From Gemmatimonadaceae bacterium (GTDB lineage: Bacteria; Gemmatimonadota; Gemmatimonadetes; Gemmatimonadales; Gemmatimonadaceae): 14,864 nucleotides of DNA. Shown here in pieces: positions 6,771 to 14,591 of the stretch. Position 1 is the first letter of the stretch; each line of letters begins with the position of its first letter. Location of the stretch: positions 1 to 14,864 of the forward strand of contig JACDDZ010000017.1 in assembly GCA_013816695.1 (NCBI GenBank), given 5' to 3'. Made by a program: the position numbers and the translations under genes. The notes under the pieces are model-generated. The model did not search any database and was not told where the DNA came from. It saw only the letters and a list, made by a program, of their open reading frames with translations.

Positions 6771-7397
6771 ATGGCGACGCCCACCGGAAACATCTTTGAA
6801 TTCGAGGGTTTCCGGCCTGTAGTTCACGAAAGCGCATTTATCCATCCGAATGCGACAGTCACCGGCAACGTCATCATTGGGCGCGATGTGTATGTCGGCC
6901 CGGGCGCTGCAATTCGTGGAGACTGGGGTGGAATCGTTATCGAAGACGGCTGCAACATTCAGGAGAACTGTACCATCCACATGTTCCCTGGCGTTACCGT
7001 GCTATTGGAGAGCGGCGCACATGTTGGGCACGGAGCTGTCGTGCACGGCGCGCGCATCGGGCGCAACAGCCTCATCGGGATGAACGCCGTTGTGATGGAC
7101 AACGTAACGATCGGTGAAGAATGCATTGTCGGCGCACTGTGTTTTGTGCCGGCGGAGATGGAGATACCGCGCCGCAAAGTGGTTGTGGGAAATCCCGCAA
7201 AGATAGTGAAGGACGTAAGTGACGAGATGATCGCCTGGAAGACCGAGGGCACGCGGCTGTACCAGCAGCTCCCTGAGCTCCTGCACCGGACGCTCAAGGC
7301 GTGCGACCCGTTGAGGGAAGTTCCCGCCGACCAGCCTGCACAGACTAATTCATACAAAACCTGGCGCGAGACCAAAGCGCGCCCGCACGGAGAATAG
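6771..7397 (+). CDS. paaY: Hexapeptide-repeat thioesterase PaaY (gamma-carbonic-anhydrase-like)
   Basis: This 208-residue left-handed beta-helix protein is close to E. coli PaaY (about 196). It shows RGDWGGIVIEDGCNIQENC, metal-ligand histidines at His70 (TIHMFPG), His87 and His92 (HVGHGAVVHG), NSLIGMNAVVMDNVTIG, VVGNPAKI and the PaaY tail AWKTEGTRLYQQL and DPLREV. PaaY is reported as a CoA thioesterase that removes dead-end CoA esters formed when the epoxide or ring-cleavage product goes astray. The frame is open upstream to 6486, but that part overlaps the thiolase gene and has no hexapeptide character. The ATG at 6771, 4 nt after the thiolase stop, fits the family N-terminus. A single base separates its TAG from the paaZ GTG. 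Confidence 0.93.
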   Translation: MATPTGNIFEFEGFRPVVHESAFIHPNATVTGNVIIGRDVYVGPGAAIRGDWGGIVIEDGCNIQENCTIHMFPGVTVLLESGAHVGHGAVVHGARIGRNSLIGMNAVVMDNVTIGEECIVGALCFVPAEMEIPRRKVVVGNPAKIVKDVSDEMIAWKTEGTRLYQQLPELLHRTLKACDPLREVPADQPAQTNSYKTWRETKARPHGE

Positions 7398-7398
7398 C

Positions 7399-9561
7399 GT
7401 GAACAAGCTTCGCAGTTATGCGATGGGTGAATGGATCGAGGGCACCGGCAAACCGACCGAGCTCTTTCACGCAGTTACGGGTGACAAGGTCTCCGAGGCA
7501 AACAGCGACGGTCTCGACTTCGGCGCGATGCTGGAGTACGGACGCTCGCGCGGCGGACCTGCAATGCGGAAACTCACCTTTCACGAACGGGCAGCACTCC
7601 TCAAGCAGATGGCGAAATATCTGATGGAGCGTAAGGAGGAGTTTTACGCTGCGTCAGCCGCGAGTGGTGCGACAAAAGCCGATTGCTGGATCGACATAGA
7701 CGGCGGCATCGGGACTTTCTACGCGTATTCCAGCAAGGGTCGTCGCGAGTTCCCCAACGAGCGGTTCTACATGGAAGGTGCAGTCGAAGGGCTCTCCAAG
7801 GATGGCAGCTTCGTTGCGCGCCACATTTGCGTCCCAATGGAAGGAACTGCTGTTCATATAAATGCATTCAACTTCCCCTGTTGGGGGATGCTGGAAAAAC
7901 TGGCTCCGACATTTCTCGCCGGTATGCCAGCCATCATCAAGCCCGCAACGGTTACGTCGTACGTCACCGAGAGTGTAGTGCGCGCAATGATCGAGTCGAA
8001 AATTCTTCCCGAAGGCGCACTCCAGTTGATCGTCGGAGGTGTCGGCGACCTGTTCAATCACCTGAACTGTCAGGATGTAGTGACGTTTACAGGCTCTGCA
8101 TCCACTGCGCTAAAGCTCAAGTCGCATTCCACGATTCTGGAAAATTCGATTCGCTTCAATGTCGAGGCAGACTCGCTCAACTTCTCGATGCTCGGTCCGG
8201 ATTCTCCTCCCGGGAGCGAAGAGTTCGACATCTTCATCAAGGAAGTGGCGCGCGAGATGACTGCGAAAGCTGGTCAAAAGTGCACCGCAATAAGGCGCAC
8301 GCTGGTGCCCGAGGCGATGGTACAGGACGTTATTTCTGCATTGCAGAAACGACTGCAGGGGGTGAAGATCGGCGACCCTTCCGTTGAAGGAGTCCGCATG
8401 GGCCCGCTTGCAGCGAGGGGACAGGTCACCGAAGTGCAGCGCAGCGTCGATGCACTTCTAAGCGCTACGGAGCGCGTTTATGGGGGCCCGGAGGGATTTG
8501 ACGTCGTAGGTGCGGATAAGGCTCGCGGTGCATTCTTCCCCACCACACTGCTCTACTGCGATGACCCACATGGAAAGCAGGAGCCGCACAAGGTCGAGGC
8601 GTTCGGCCCCGTAAATACAATTCTTCCTTACAAGTCGGTCGAAGAAGCCATCGCGCTCGCGAAGCTCGGACGTGGCAGCCTGGTGGGTTCGGTAATAACG
8701 GCTGACGACAACGTCGCGCGGGAAGTAGTGCTGGGTGTTGCTCCTTTCCACGGCCGGCTCATGGTGCTCAACCGCCATAGCGCCAAATCCTCGACCGGTC
8801 ACGGATCGCCGCTTCCGCAACTTGTACATGGCGGTCCGGGACGCGCGGGCGGGGGCGAGGAAATGGGCGGAGTGCGCGGAGCACTCCACTACATGCAGCG
8901 CACTGCCGTACAGGCGTCCCCGACAACCCTCACCCGCGTATCCAGCGAGTGGGTGAAAGGGGCCGCCGAGAAAACGGACAGCGTGCATCCTTTCCGAAAG
9001 AGTTTCGATGAGCTGCAGATCGGTGAGACACTGAACACGGCCGGCCGAACCGTCACTGAGAAGGACATATCGGATTTTGCCGGCATTAGCGGTGATTATT
9101 TCTACGCCCACATGGATGAAGCAGCGGCGAAGGCGTCACCGATTTTTGGCGCTCGCGTGGCGCACGGGTATTTCGTGATTTCCGCTGCCGCTGGATTGTT
9201 CGTGGATCCGGCGCCGGGCCCGGTGCTCGCCAACTACGGTCTCGAGGGGCTGCGCTTCCTCAAGCCCGTTTACATCGGCGACACAATCAAGGTACGCCTC
9301 ACGTGCAAGCAGAAGACAGCAAAGGATACACCTGAAGGCGGTGAGCCCCAGGGCGTTGTTGCGTGGGATGTCGAAGTCACGAACCAGTCGAGTGAGCCCG
9401 TCGCCGTCTATACGATTCTTACACTTGTGCGCCGCGCTGACTCGAATGCGCCGCTAAGCCCGGACGCCCCGCCGCCCTCGGTTCCGCGCGACGAGAACGT
9501 CGCGAACAAAAATGCGCAGAACATTGCGCATACAGTTGGTGGCGGACCGCCGAAAGCCTAG
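7399..9561 (+). CDS. paaZ: Bifunctional oxepin-CoA hydrolase / 3-oxo-5,6-dehydrosuberyl-CoA semialdehyde dehydrogenase PaaZ
   Basis: This 720-residue fusion has an aldehyde dehydrogenase domain (about 1-520) and a C-terminal MaoC/hot-dog hydratase domain (about 530-685). The dehydrogenase has Glu256 (RFNVEADSLNFS) and Cys295 (AGQKCTAIRR), at the same numbers as in E. coli PaaZ, plus NAFNFPCWGMLEKLAP, VTFTGSAST and VEAFGPVNTI. The hydratase has Asp566 and His571 in SGDYFYAHMDE, five apart as in E. coli (561/566), and GARVAHGYFVISAAAGLF. It hydrolyses the oxepin ring and oxidises the resulting semialdehyde. E. coli PaaZ is about 681 residues; the extra length is mostly a low-complexity tail after about 683, rich in Pro, Ala and Asn. 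It starts with GTG one base after paaY and ends at a strong hairpin. Confidence 0.96.
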   Translation: MNKLRSYAMGEWIEGTGKPTELFHAVTGDKVSEANSDGLDFGAMLEYGRSRGGPAMRKLTFHERAALLKQMAKYLMERKEEFYAASAASGATKADCWIDIDGGIGTFYAYSSKGRREFPNERFYMEGAVEGLSKDGSFVARHICVPMEGTAVHINAFNFPCWGMLEKLAPTFLAGMPAIIKPATVTSYVTESVVRAMIESKILPEGALQLIVGGVGDLFNHLNCQDVVTFTGSASTALKLKSHSTILENSIRFNVEADSLNFSMLGPDSPPGSEEFDIFIKEVAREMTAKAGQKCTAIRRTLVPEAMVQDVISALQKRLQGVKIGDPSVEGVRMGPLAARGQVTEVQRSVDALLSATERVYGGPEGFDVVGADKARGAFFPTTLLYCDDPHGKQEPHKVEAFGPVNTILPYKSVEEAIALAKLGRGSLVGSVITADDNVAREVVLGVAPFHGRLMVLNRHSAKSSTGHGSPLPQLVHGGPGRAGGGEEMGGVRGALHYMQRTAVQASPTTLTRVSSEWVKGAAEKTDSVHPFRKSFDELQIGETLNTAGRTVTEKDISDFAGISGDYFYAHMDEAAAKASPIFGARVAHGYFVISAAAGLFVDPAPGPVLANYGLEGLRFLKPVYIGDTIKVRLTCKQKTAKDTPEGGEPQGVVAWDVEVTNQSSEPVAVYTILTLVRRADSNAPLSPDAPPPSVPRDENVANKNAQNIAHTVGGGPPKA

Positions 9562-9594
9562 GGTGACGGCGCGCTACTGCGCGCCGTCACCTTT
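9562..9594. terminator. Hairpin between convergent paaZ and amidohydrolase genes
   Basis: A perfect 13-bp stem GGTGACGGCGCGC (9562-9574) pairs with 9579-9591 around a TACT loop. It starts one base after the paaZ stop codon and is followed on the plus strand by TTTATAAAT, a weak T-tract. This is a likely rho-independent or pause terminator for paaZ. The right arm is also the last coding sequence of the amidohydrolase, whose TAG stop (9576-9574) lies partly in the loop. Read from the minus strand the same stem forms but no T-run follows, so termination there is less certain. Confidence 0.75.
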
Positions 9595-10890
9595 ATAAAT
9601 AACGCCGCCCTTCATCACGAAGCTCACCCGCTCTGTTGAATGAATGTCTGCAAGCGGATCGCCAGAAACGGCAACAATGTCCGCAAGCTTTCCAGCCGTC
9701 AGCGAGCCAACTCGCGATTCCCAGCCGAGCAACCTGGCAGCGTTGAGTGTTCCGGCGTTGAGTGCCGCCATCGGCGACATACCTCCCCACTCGGTCATCA
9801 AAAAGAATTCGCGCGCATTGGTCCCGTGCGGAATCACGCCGGCATCGGTGCCGAGTGCGATCGGAACGCCGGCCGTGACTGCCAGCCTGATGCCGCGTCG
9901 CATTGCACCAGCGGCGGCCCTCGCCTTCTCCGCACGAAGACCCGTGAGCACACCAGTAGCAGCAAACTTCTCTACGGTTTCGCCGGCCATGAGGGTTGGA
10001 ACAAGGAACGTTCCGCGGCCGGCCATCAGCTTCGCACCTTCCTCGTCGAGGAACGAGCCATGCTCAATCGATGCGACGCCGGCACGAGTCGCGATCTTGA
10101 TTCCTTCGGTTCCATGTGCGTGGGCAGCGACCTTGCGATCGAGTTTGGCTGCTTCATCGACCATCGCCTTCATTTCTTCGTAGGTGTACTGGGTCGCACC
10201 GACTGCATCGCCCTCCGAGAGAACACCTCCGGTCGCACAGGTCTTTATGACGTCGGCACCGTATTTCACCTGGTAGCGAACGGATGCGCGCACTTCGTCC
10301 GGTCCATTCGCAATTCCCTCGCGCACACCCATTTCTGCAACGCCGGGCCGATATCCATTCGCATCACAGTGACCGCCAGTAATCCCGAGGGCATGTCCGG
10401 CATTCTGCATCCGTGGTCCCGGTATTCGCCCGTCCGTGATTGCCTGTCGCAAAGCCATGTCGTCAAAATTGGGCGATCCCACGACGCGTATCGAAGTGAA
10501 TCCGGCCATGAGCGTCCGACGTGCATTGTCCACACCGACAATTGCCGCATACCCGGGAAAATCTTTTACCTCCTCAAGGTCTGCGAGCGGGTCGCCGAGC
10601 GTTCTGCCTATGACGTGCGTGTGCGCGTCGATGAATCCGGGCAGCAGCGTGACATCTCCGAGATTGATCAGGCGGGCACTAGCAGGAATCGACACAGAGG
10701 AGGCACTGCCAACTGCAGTAATCTTCTCACCCGTTACGATCACCACGGCGTCACGGACCGGAGGCGCACCTGTTCCATCGATGAGGCGTGCAGCGCGAAT
10801 TGCAGTCGTGACGGGGGCAGTCACCTGCGCGGTTTGCGCGGAGAGCGAAACGGGGATTACGAGCGCAAACAGCAGGCTTAGGTGCTTCAT
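9574..10890 (-). CDS. Exported metal-dependent amidohydrolase (prolidase/imidazolonepropionase-like)
   Basis: This 438-residue protein has an N-terminal signal peptide (MKHLSLLFALVIPVSLSAQT, probable cleavage after Ala18), so the periplasm or outside is expected. The amidohydrolase-superfamily metal site is complete: His90 and His92 (GFIDAHTHV), Lys216 (ADVIKTCATGG, the likely carboxylated bridging lysine), His257 (VAAHAHG), His277 (ASIEHGSF) and Asp349 (ALGTDAG). A small beta-sandwich at both ends includes LIDGTGAPP and GKLADIVAVSGDPL. Related binuclear enzymes include Xaa-Pro or Xaa-Arg dipeptidases and other amide hydrolases; the substrate cannot be told from sequence. It lies 19 bp downstream of the aminotransferase on the same strand, so the two may be co-transcribed. 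Convergent with paaZ. Confidence 0.88.
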   Translation of the reverse strand: MKHLSLLFALVIPVSLSAQTAQVTAPVTTAIRAARLIDGTGAPPVRDAVVIVTGEKITAVGSASSVSIPASARLINLGDVTLLPGFIDAHTHVIGRTLGDPLADLEEVKDFPGYAAIVGVDNARRTLMAGFTSIRVVGSPNFDDMALRQAITDGRIPGPRMQNAGHALGITGGHCDANGYRPGVAEMGVREGIANGPDEVRASVRYQVKYGADVIKTCATGGVLSEGDAVGATQYTYEEMKAMVDEAAKLDRKVAAHAHGTEGIKIATRAGVASIEHGSFLDEEGAKLMAGRGTFLVPTLMAGETVEKFAATGVLTGLRAEKARAAAGAMRRGIRLAVTAGVPIALGTDAGVIPHGTNAREFFLMTEWGGMSPMAALNAGTLNAARLLGWESRVGSLTAGKLADIVAVSGDPLADIHSTERVSFVMKGGVIYKGDGAQ

Positions 10891-10909
10891 TGGGAATTGG
10901 GGTGTGGGA

Positions 10910-12223
10910 TTACTTCACTTCATCCAGCATGCATCGAATTCTCGGAAACATTTCGCGGATCTGGTCAAGTGACACTGCGCCGACAGACAACCGGAACCAA
11001 CCCGAATCCTCAGCGAGGCCAAAAGCCTGGAACTGCACGATTGCGACACCTGTTTTCGCCAGGAGTACCGAGCGAATCTCCTCGTTGGTCTCAAGGACCT
11101 TTCCATCGACCGTGCGGCCCTTGATCCTGAGCTGGAGTGAAACGTAGATGGCGCCCTCGGGATTGATGCAGTCCACCGGATAGCCGTCAGCTTTCATCAG
11201 TGCAAAGCCGTCGTAGATCGTCTGAAGCCGCTCGGCAAGCTTGTCATCCATTTCCTTGCGGAAGCCGGCGATTCCAGACTCGTCGCGCAGCCACTTTGCT
11301 ACGCCGACCTGTTCCGCGTGCGGAGCCCACGCGCCCATGTGGGCAAGCAGCTCTCCCATCTTCGAGACTATTGCCGGTGCGGCTATCAACCAGCCCACCC
11401 TGAGTCCCGTTCCCGCAAATGCCTTGGATACGCCATCCATAGTCACGACGTATCTCGCTGCTTCCGGCACCAGCGCCGCCGCGTAAGAGTGTTGCTTGTT
11501 GCGAACGCGAATGCCACCGTAGATCTGGTCGTAGAGGACAAAAAGCGGTTTCTCGTTCCCCGACCTCTCGCGCCTTTGATTTTCTCCTACGACTGCTTCG
11601 AGGATTGACTTGAAGACAGCGGGATCCATTGCCGTTCCAGTCGGATTTCCGGGAGAACAGAGACACAGCATTCGCGCATCCCCAAGGTGCGGCGCGATTT
11701 CCTCCAGGGTCGGCTGGAAGCCATTAGACGCTTGCGCAGTGATTACAACTTCGCGCGCACCGGAAAGCCAGGAGTATGAATCATTTTGCCACGAAGGCAC
11801 AGAGTACACGACTTTCTCGCCCGGGCTCACAAGCATCCGGAACGCCGAATAGATGACCGGCCTGCCGCCACTCGTGATCAGAATTGATTCGATTGGGTAC
11901 GCAACTCCGCATGTACGCTCTACGTAGTCCCGAACCGCTTCACGCAGCGCCATCACGCCCGGCTGTGGCGGATAGTTGGTTGAACCCGCGCCAAGCGCAG
12001 CCTTTATTTCATCGCGCAGCTGAGCTGGAATCGGGAAATACCGCGGATCAAAATCACCAACGGTCAGGTTCACCACGCTTCTGCCCGAGTTGACGAGAGC
12101 GCGCACTTCGTTCGCGATTTTGAGGATGCCGGAAAGCCTGAGCCCGCCAGCAAGCCCGGAGAGTGAGGCCTCGAGGGTTTTCTGATCGCCAAATTCCAGT
12201 TTATCGCGCGCTCTCTCGGGCAT
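10910..12223 (-). CDS. Class I/II pyridoxal-phosphate aminotransferase
   Basis: This fold-type I aminotransferase has 437 residues from the ATG at 12223. It shows VNLTVGDFDPRYFPIP, STNYPPQPGVMALREAV, SPGNPTGT (Asn193), VLYDQIYGG (Asp232, Tyr235), the cofactor lysine Lys267 in GVSKAFAGTGLRVGW, and GWFRLSVG with the substrate-carboxylate Arg near the end. The reaction is transfer of an amino group between an amino acid and a 2-oxoacid; the substrate is not determined by these motifs, but aspartate, aromatic and branched-chain types all belong here. Other in-frame starts are ATG 12268 and TTG 12286, both of which overlap the head of the divergent kinase gene; the conserved part begins well after 12223, so this start is preferred but not proven. 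Likely co-transcribed with the amidohydrolase. If it is an aromatic aminotransferase it could feed the E1 enzyme at 1414-3531. Confidence 0.85.
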   Translation of the reverse strand: MPERARDKLEFGDQKTLEASLSGLAGGLRLSGILKIANEVRALVNSGRSVVNLTVGDFDPRYFPIPAQLRDEIKAALGAGSTNYPPQPGVMALREAVRDYVERTCGVAYPIESILITSGGRPVIYSAFRMLVSPGEKVVYSVPSWQNDSYSWLSGAREVVITAQASNGFQPTLEEIAPHLGDARMLCLCSPGNPTGTAMDPAVFKSILEAVVGENQRRERSGNEKPLFVLYDQIYGGIRVRNKQHSYAAALVPEAARYVVTMDGVSKAFAGTGLRVGWLIAAPAIVSKMGELLAHMGAWAPHAEQVGVAKWLRDESGIAGFRKEMDDKLAERLQTIYDGFALMKADGYPVDCINPEGAIYVSLQLRIKGRTVDGKVLETNEEIRSVLLAKTGVAIVQFQAFGLAEDSGWFRLSVGAVSLDQIREMFPRIRCMLDEVK

Positions 12224-12251
12224 CGCTGCCAAAGCTAGACTACTGCGTTCG
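12224..12251. promoter_or_regulatory. Short divergent gap between aminotransferase and hybrid kinase genes
   Basis: With the start sites chosen here only 28 bp separate the two divergent genes. TAGACT (12236-12241) is a weak plus-strand -10 candidate about 10 nt before the kinase ATG. No Shine-Dalgarno-like sequence is visible before any of the candidate starts on either strand. The promoters must lie here and within the neighbouring 5' coding ends. No operator was recognised. Confidence 0.25.
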
Positions 12252-14591
12252 ATGTCGAAAGACGGCATATTGAGACTAGTGCCCAAGCCTCCAAAATCTT
12301 CGCCTCAGCTTTTTGACGAAATGAATCGGGACCCGTTCGATGGGCTTCCGATCGGATTGTACCGTACCTCGCCCGACGGACACTTGCTTTACGCGAACCA
12401 GGCACTCGTCGAGATGATGAAGTATCCCGATCTCGATACGATGAAGAAGGACCCAGTGGCGAAGCAGTACACCCATGAGGCAGACCGGGATCGCTGGCGC
12501 GAGATACTTGAGCGCGATGGTGTCGTAACGGACTTCGAGAATCTCAACGTACGTCACGACGGTTCGCGCATCTGGGTGCGCGACAACGCCCGTGCAGTGC
12601 GCGGACCCGACGGCAAAACACTGTACTATGAAGGCGCTCTCGAAGATGTGACGGCGCGGCGCGAAACAGAGGAGCGACTCGCGAAAGAGCGGACCTATTT
12701 CACCCAGCTGTTTGAAAGTGCGCCGGAAGGAATCGCGATGGTGGATAGAGACGATCGGGTCATGATGATCAACTCGGAATTCAGCCGCATGTTCGGATAC
12801 TCGGCTGAGGAAGCGCTCGGGAAGAGGCTAAATGCGTTAATCGTTCCTCCCGAGCTGAAAGAAGAGGGCAACCGCTACACTCAGACGGTACAGTCGGGCG
12901 TGCTCTTGACTTTTGAATCTGTGCGCTGCGCCAAGGATGGTCGAAGAATTCCGGTATCAGTGCTTGCAAGACCTTTCAGCTTGCCGGGCCAGGACACCGC
13001 CATTTATGCCATCTATAGGGACATCACTGAACGGCAGGAGGCGCTGGAAGCCCTCCGCAAGAGTCAGGACCGCTTCCGCTCGCTCATCGAGGACGCCTCG
13101 GAAATGGTTTCGATTTTCGACACCTCCGGGCGCCGCACCTATGCAAGTCCGGCAACAGCACGGACACTTGGATTTTCCCAGCTGGAACTGTACGAACAGA
13201 ATGCATTCGAGAATGTCCACCCGGAAGATCTGGCAATGTGCCGCGAGGCCTTCGGGGCACTGGCCCGTGATGTGGGCGGCAGCCGCTCCCTCGACTTCAG
13301 GTATCGCAGGAAAGACGGCGATTGGAGAATGCTTTCCACTGTCGGCAAGAATCTCAGCGCAGACCCGGCGGTGGGGGGGATCGTAATTAATTCCCGCGAC
13401 GTCACAGAACAGCACAACCTGGCCGACCAGCTTCGTCGCGCGCAAAAAATGGAAGCAGTGGGGCGGCTGGCCGGCGGCGTTGCACACGACTTCAACAATC
13501 TCCTCACTGTCATCTCCACCTACACTGACTTCATTCTTGGCGATGCCGATCTTCCGTCCTCACATCGCGACGACCTTCAGGAAATCAAGAAAGCCAGTGA
13601 TCGGGCCGCGGGCCTCACGCGACAGCTGCTGGCATTCAGCAGGAGCCAGGTGCTGCAGCCGCGGATACTCAACCTCAACAGCGAAGTCGAAGACATTCGC
13701 CACATGCTTGAGCGTGTGCTGCCAGCGAATATTGATGTACGCATCAGTGCGCAGAAGGACTTGTGGGTCGTGAAGGCAGACCATGGTCAGATGGAGCAGG
13801 TGATCCTCAACCTGGCGCTCAATGCGCGGGACGCGATGCCGGACGGTGGTCTGCTTACCTTCACCACAAACAACGAGTCAATTGGCCTTGCGAGGACGCT
13901 GAATGACGGCGAATTCCTGATTAACGCGGGAGACTATGTTGCGCTGACTGTAACAGACTCCGGAACCGGGATGGACCGTACGACCGAGCGCAAGATATTC
14001 GAGCCCTTCTTTACCACCAAGGGACTGGGAAAGGGCACGGGGCTTGGCCTTGCCACGGTCTACGGAATCGTCAAGCAGACCGGCGGATACATCAATGTCG
14101 AGACCGAGCGCGGGAAAGGAACTTCATTCCGGATTCTCCTCCCGCGTGCGCATGGAAGTGTCGAGCCGGAACAAAAGATATCGGGAGACCTGGAACCCGG
14201 CAGCTTTTCGGCGACGATCCTGGTCGCTGAGGATGAGCGGGCCGTGCGCGATGCAGTCGAACGAATGTTGCGCGAACAGGGGTACTCTGTTCTTGCCGCA
14301 GTCGACGGCCGCGAAGCGATCGAGATATGGGATTCCAACAATCGTGAAATCGACCTGCTCATCACCGACCTTGTCATGCCGGAAGTCGGCGGCCTGGAGC
14401 TGGCGGAAACCTGCAGGCGACTGCGCGCCGACCTTCCGGTGATCTTCATGTCGGGCTTCACCGAAGCCGCATCCACCAACGCCGAAATGTTCAGCGAAGC
14501 CGAGGCGTTTTTGGAGAAGCCCTTCCACCGGGAGATGTTCCTCGAGAAAGTGCGCCAGGTGCTTATTGGGAAGGCGGGCCGCTCGCGATGA
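12252..14591 (+). CDS. Soluble hybrid sensor histidine kinase with three PAS domains and a receiver domain
   Basis: This 779-residue protein has no signal peptide or membrane segment, so it should sense inside the cell. Three PAS/PAC units lie at about 30-137, 147-265 and 273-390 (PAC ends GALEDVTARR, YAIYRDITERQ, VINSRDVTEQ). The HisKA dimerisation domain has AGGVAHDFNNLLTVI with phospho-acceptor His412. The HATPase domain has the N box NLALNARDAM (Asn524), VTDSGTGMD, FEPFFTTK and GKGTGLGLATVYGIV. A C-terminal receiver (about 655-772) has acidic residues near 660, Asp706 in LLITDLVMPE, Ser734 and Lys756 in FLEKPF. There is no DNA-binding output, so it must pass phosphate to another protein or act through contacts. 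Its stop overlaps the start of the next gene (ATGA). The signal is unknown; ATG 12252 is taken as the start, with in-frame GTG 12279 and ATG 12321 as alternatives. Confidence 0.93.
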   Translation: MSKDGILRLVPKPPKSSPQLFDEMNRDPFDGLPIGLYRTSPDGHLLYANQALVEMMKYPDLDTMKKDPVAKQYTHEADRDRWREILERDGVVTDFENLNVRHDGSRIWVRDNARAVRGPDGKTLYYEGALEDVTARRETEERLAKERTYFTQLFESAPEGIAMVDRDDRVMMINSEFSRMFGYSAEEALGKRLNALIVPPELKEEGNRYTQTVQSGVLLTFESVRCAKDGRRIPVSVLARPFSLPGQDTAIYAIYRDITERQEALEALRKSQDRFRSLIEDASEMVSIFDTSGRRTYASPATARTLGFSQLELYEQNAFENVHPEDLAMCREAFGALARDVGGSRSLDFRYRRKDGDWRMLSTVGKNLSADPAVGGIVINSRDVTEQHNLADQLRRAQKMEAVGRLAGGVAHDFNNLLTVISTYTDFILGDADLPSSHRDDLQEIKKASDRAAGLTRQLLAFSRSQVLQPRILNLNSEVEDIRHMLERVLPANIDVRISAQKDLWVVKADHGQMEQVILNLALNARDAMPDGGLLTFTTNNESIGLARTLNDGEFLINAGDYVALTVTDSGTGMDRTTERKIFEPFFTTKGLGKGTGLGLATVYGIVKQTGGYINVETERGKGTSFRILLPRAHGSVEPEQKISGDLEPGSFSATILVAEDERAVRDAVERMLREQGYSVLAAVDGREAIEIWDSNNREIDLLITDLVMPEVGGLELAETCRRLRADLPVIFMSGFTEAASTNAEMFSEAEAFLEKPFHREMFLEKVRQVLIGKAGRSR

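Noticed and set aside
9640..10881. A 413-codon open frame on the plus strand, antisense to the amidohydrolase gene
   Set aside because: Its translation is rich in Arg, Cys and His with no recognisable domain, while the other strand encodes a complete amidohydrolase with signal peptide and metal ligands. It is a GC-driven shadow frame.
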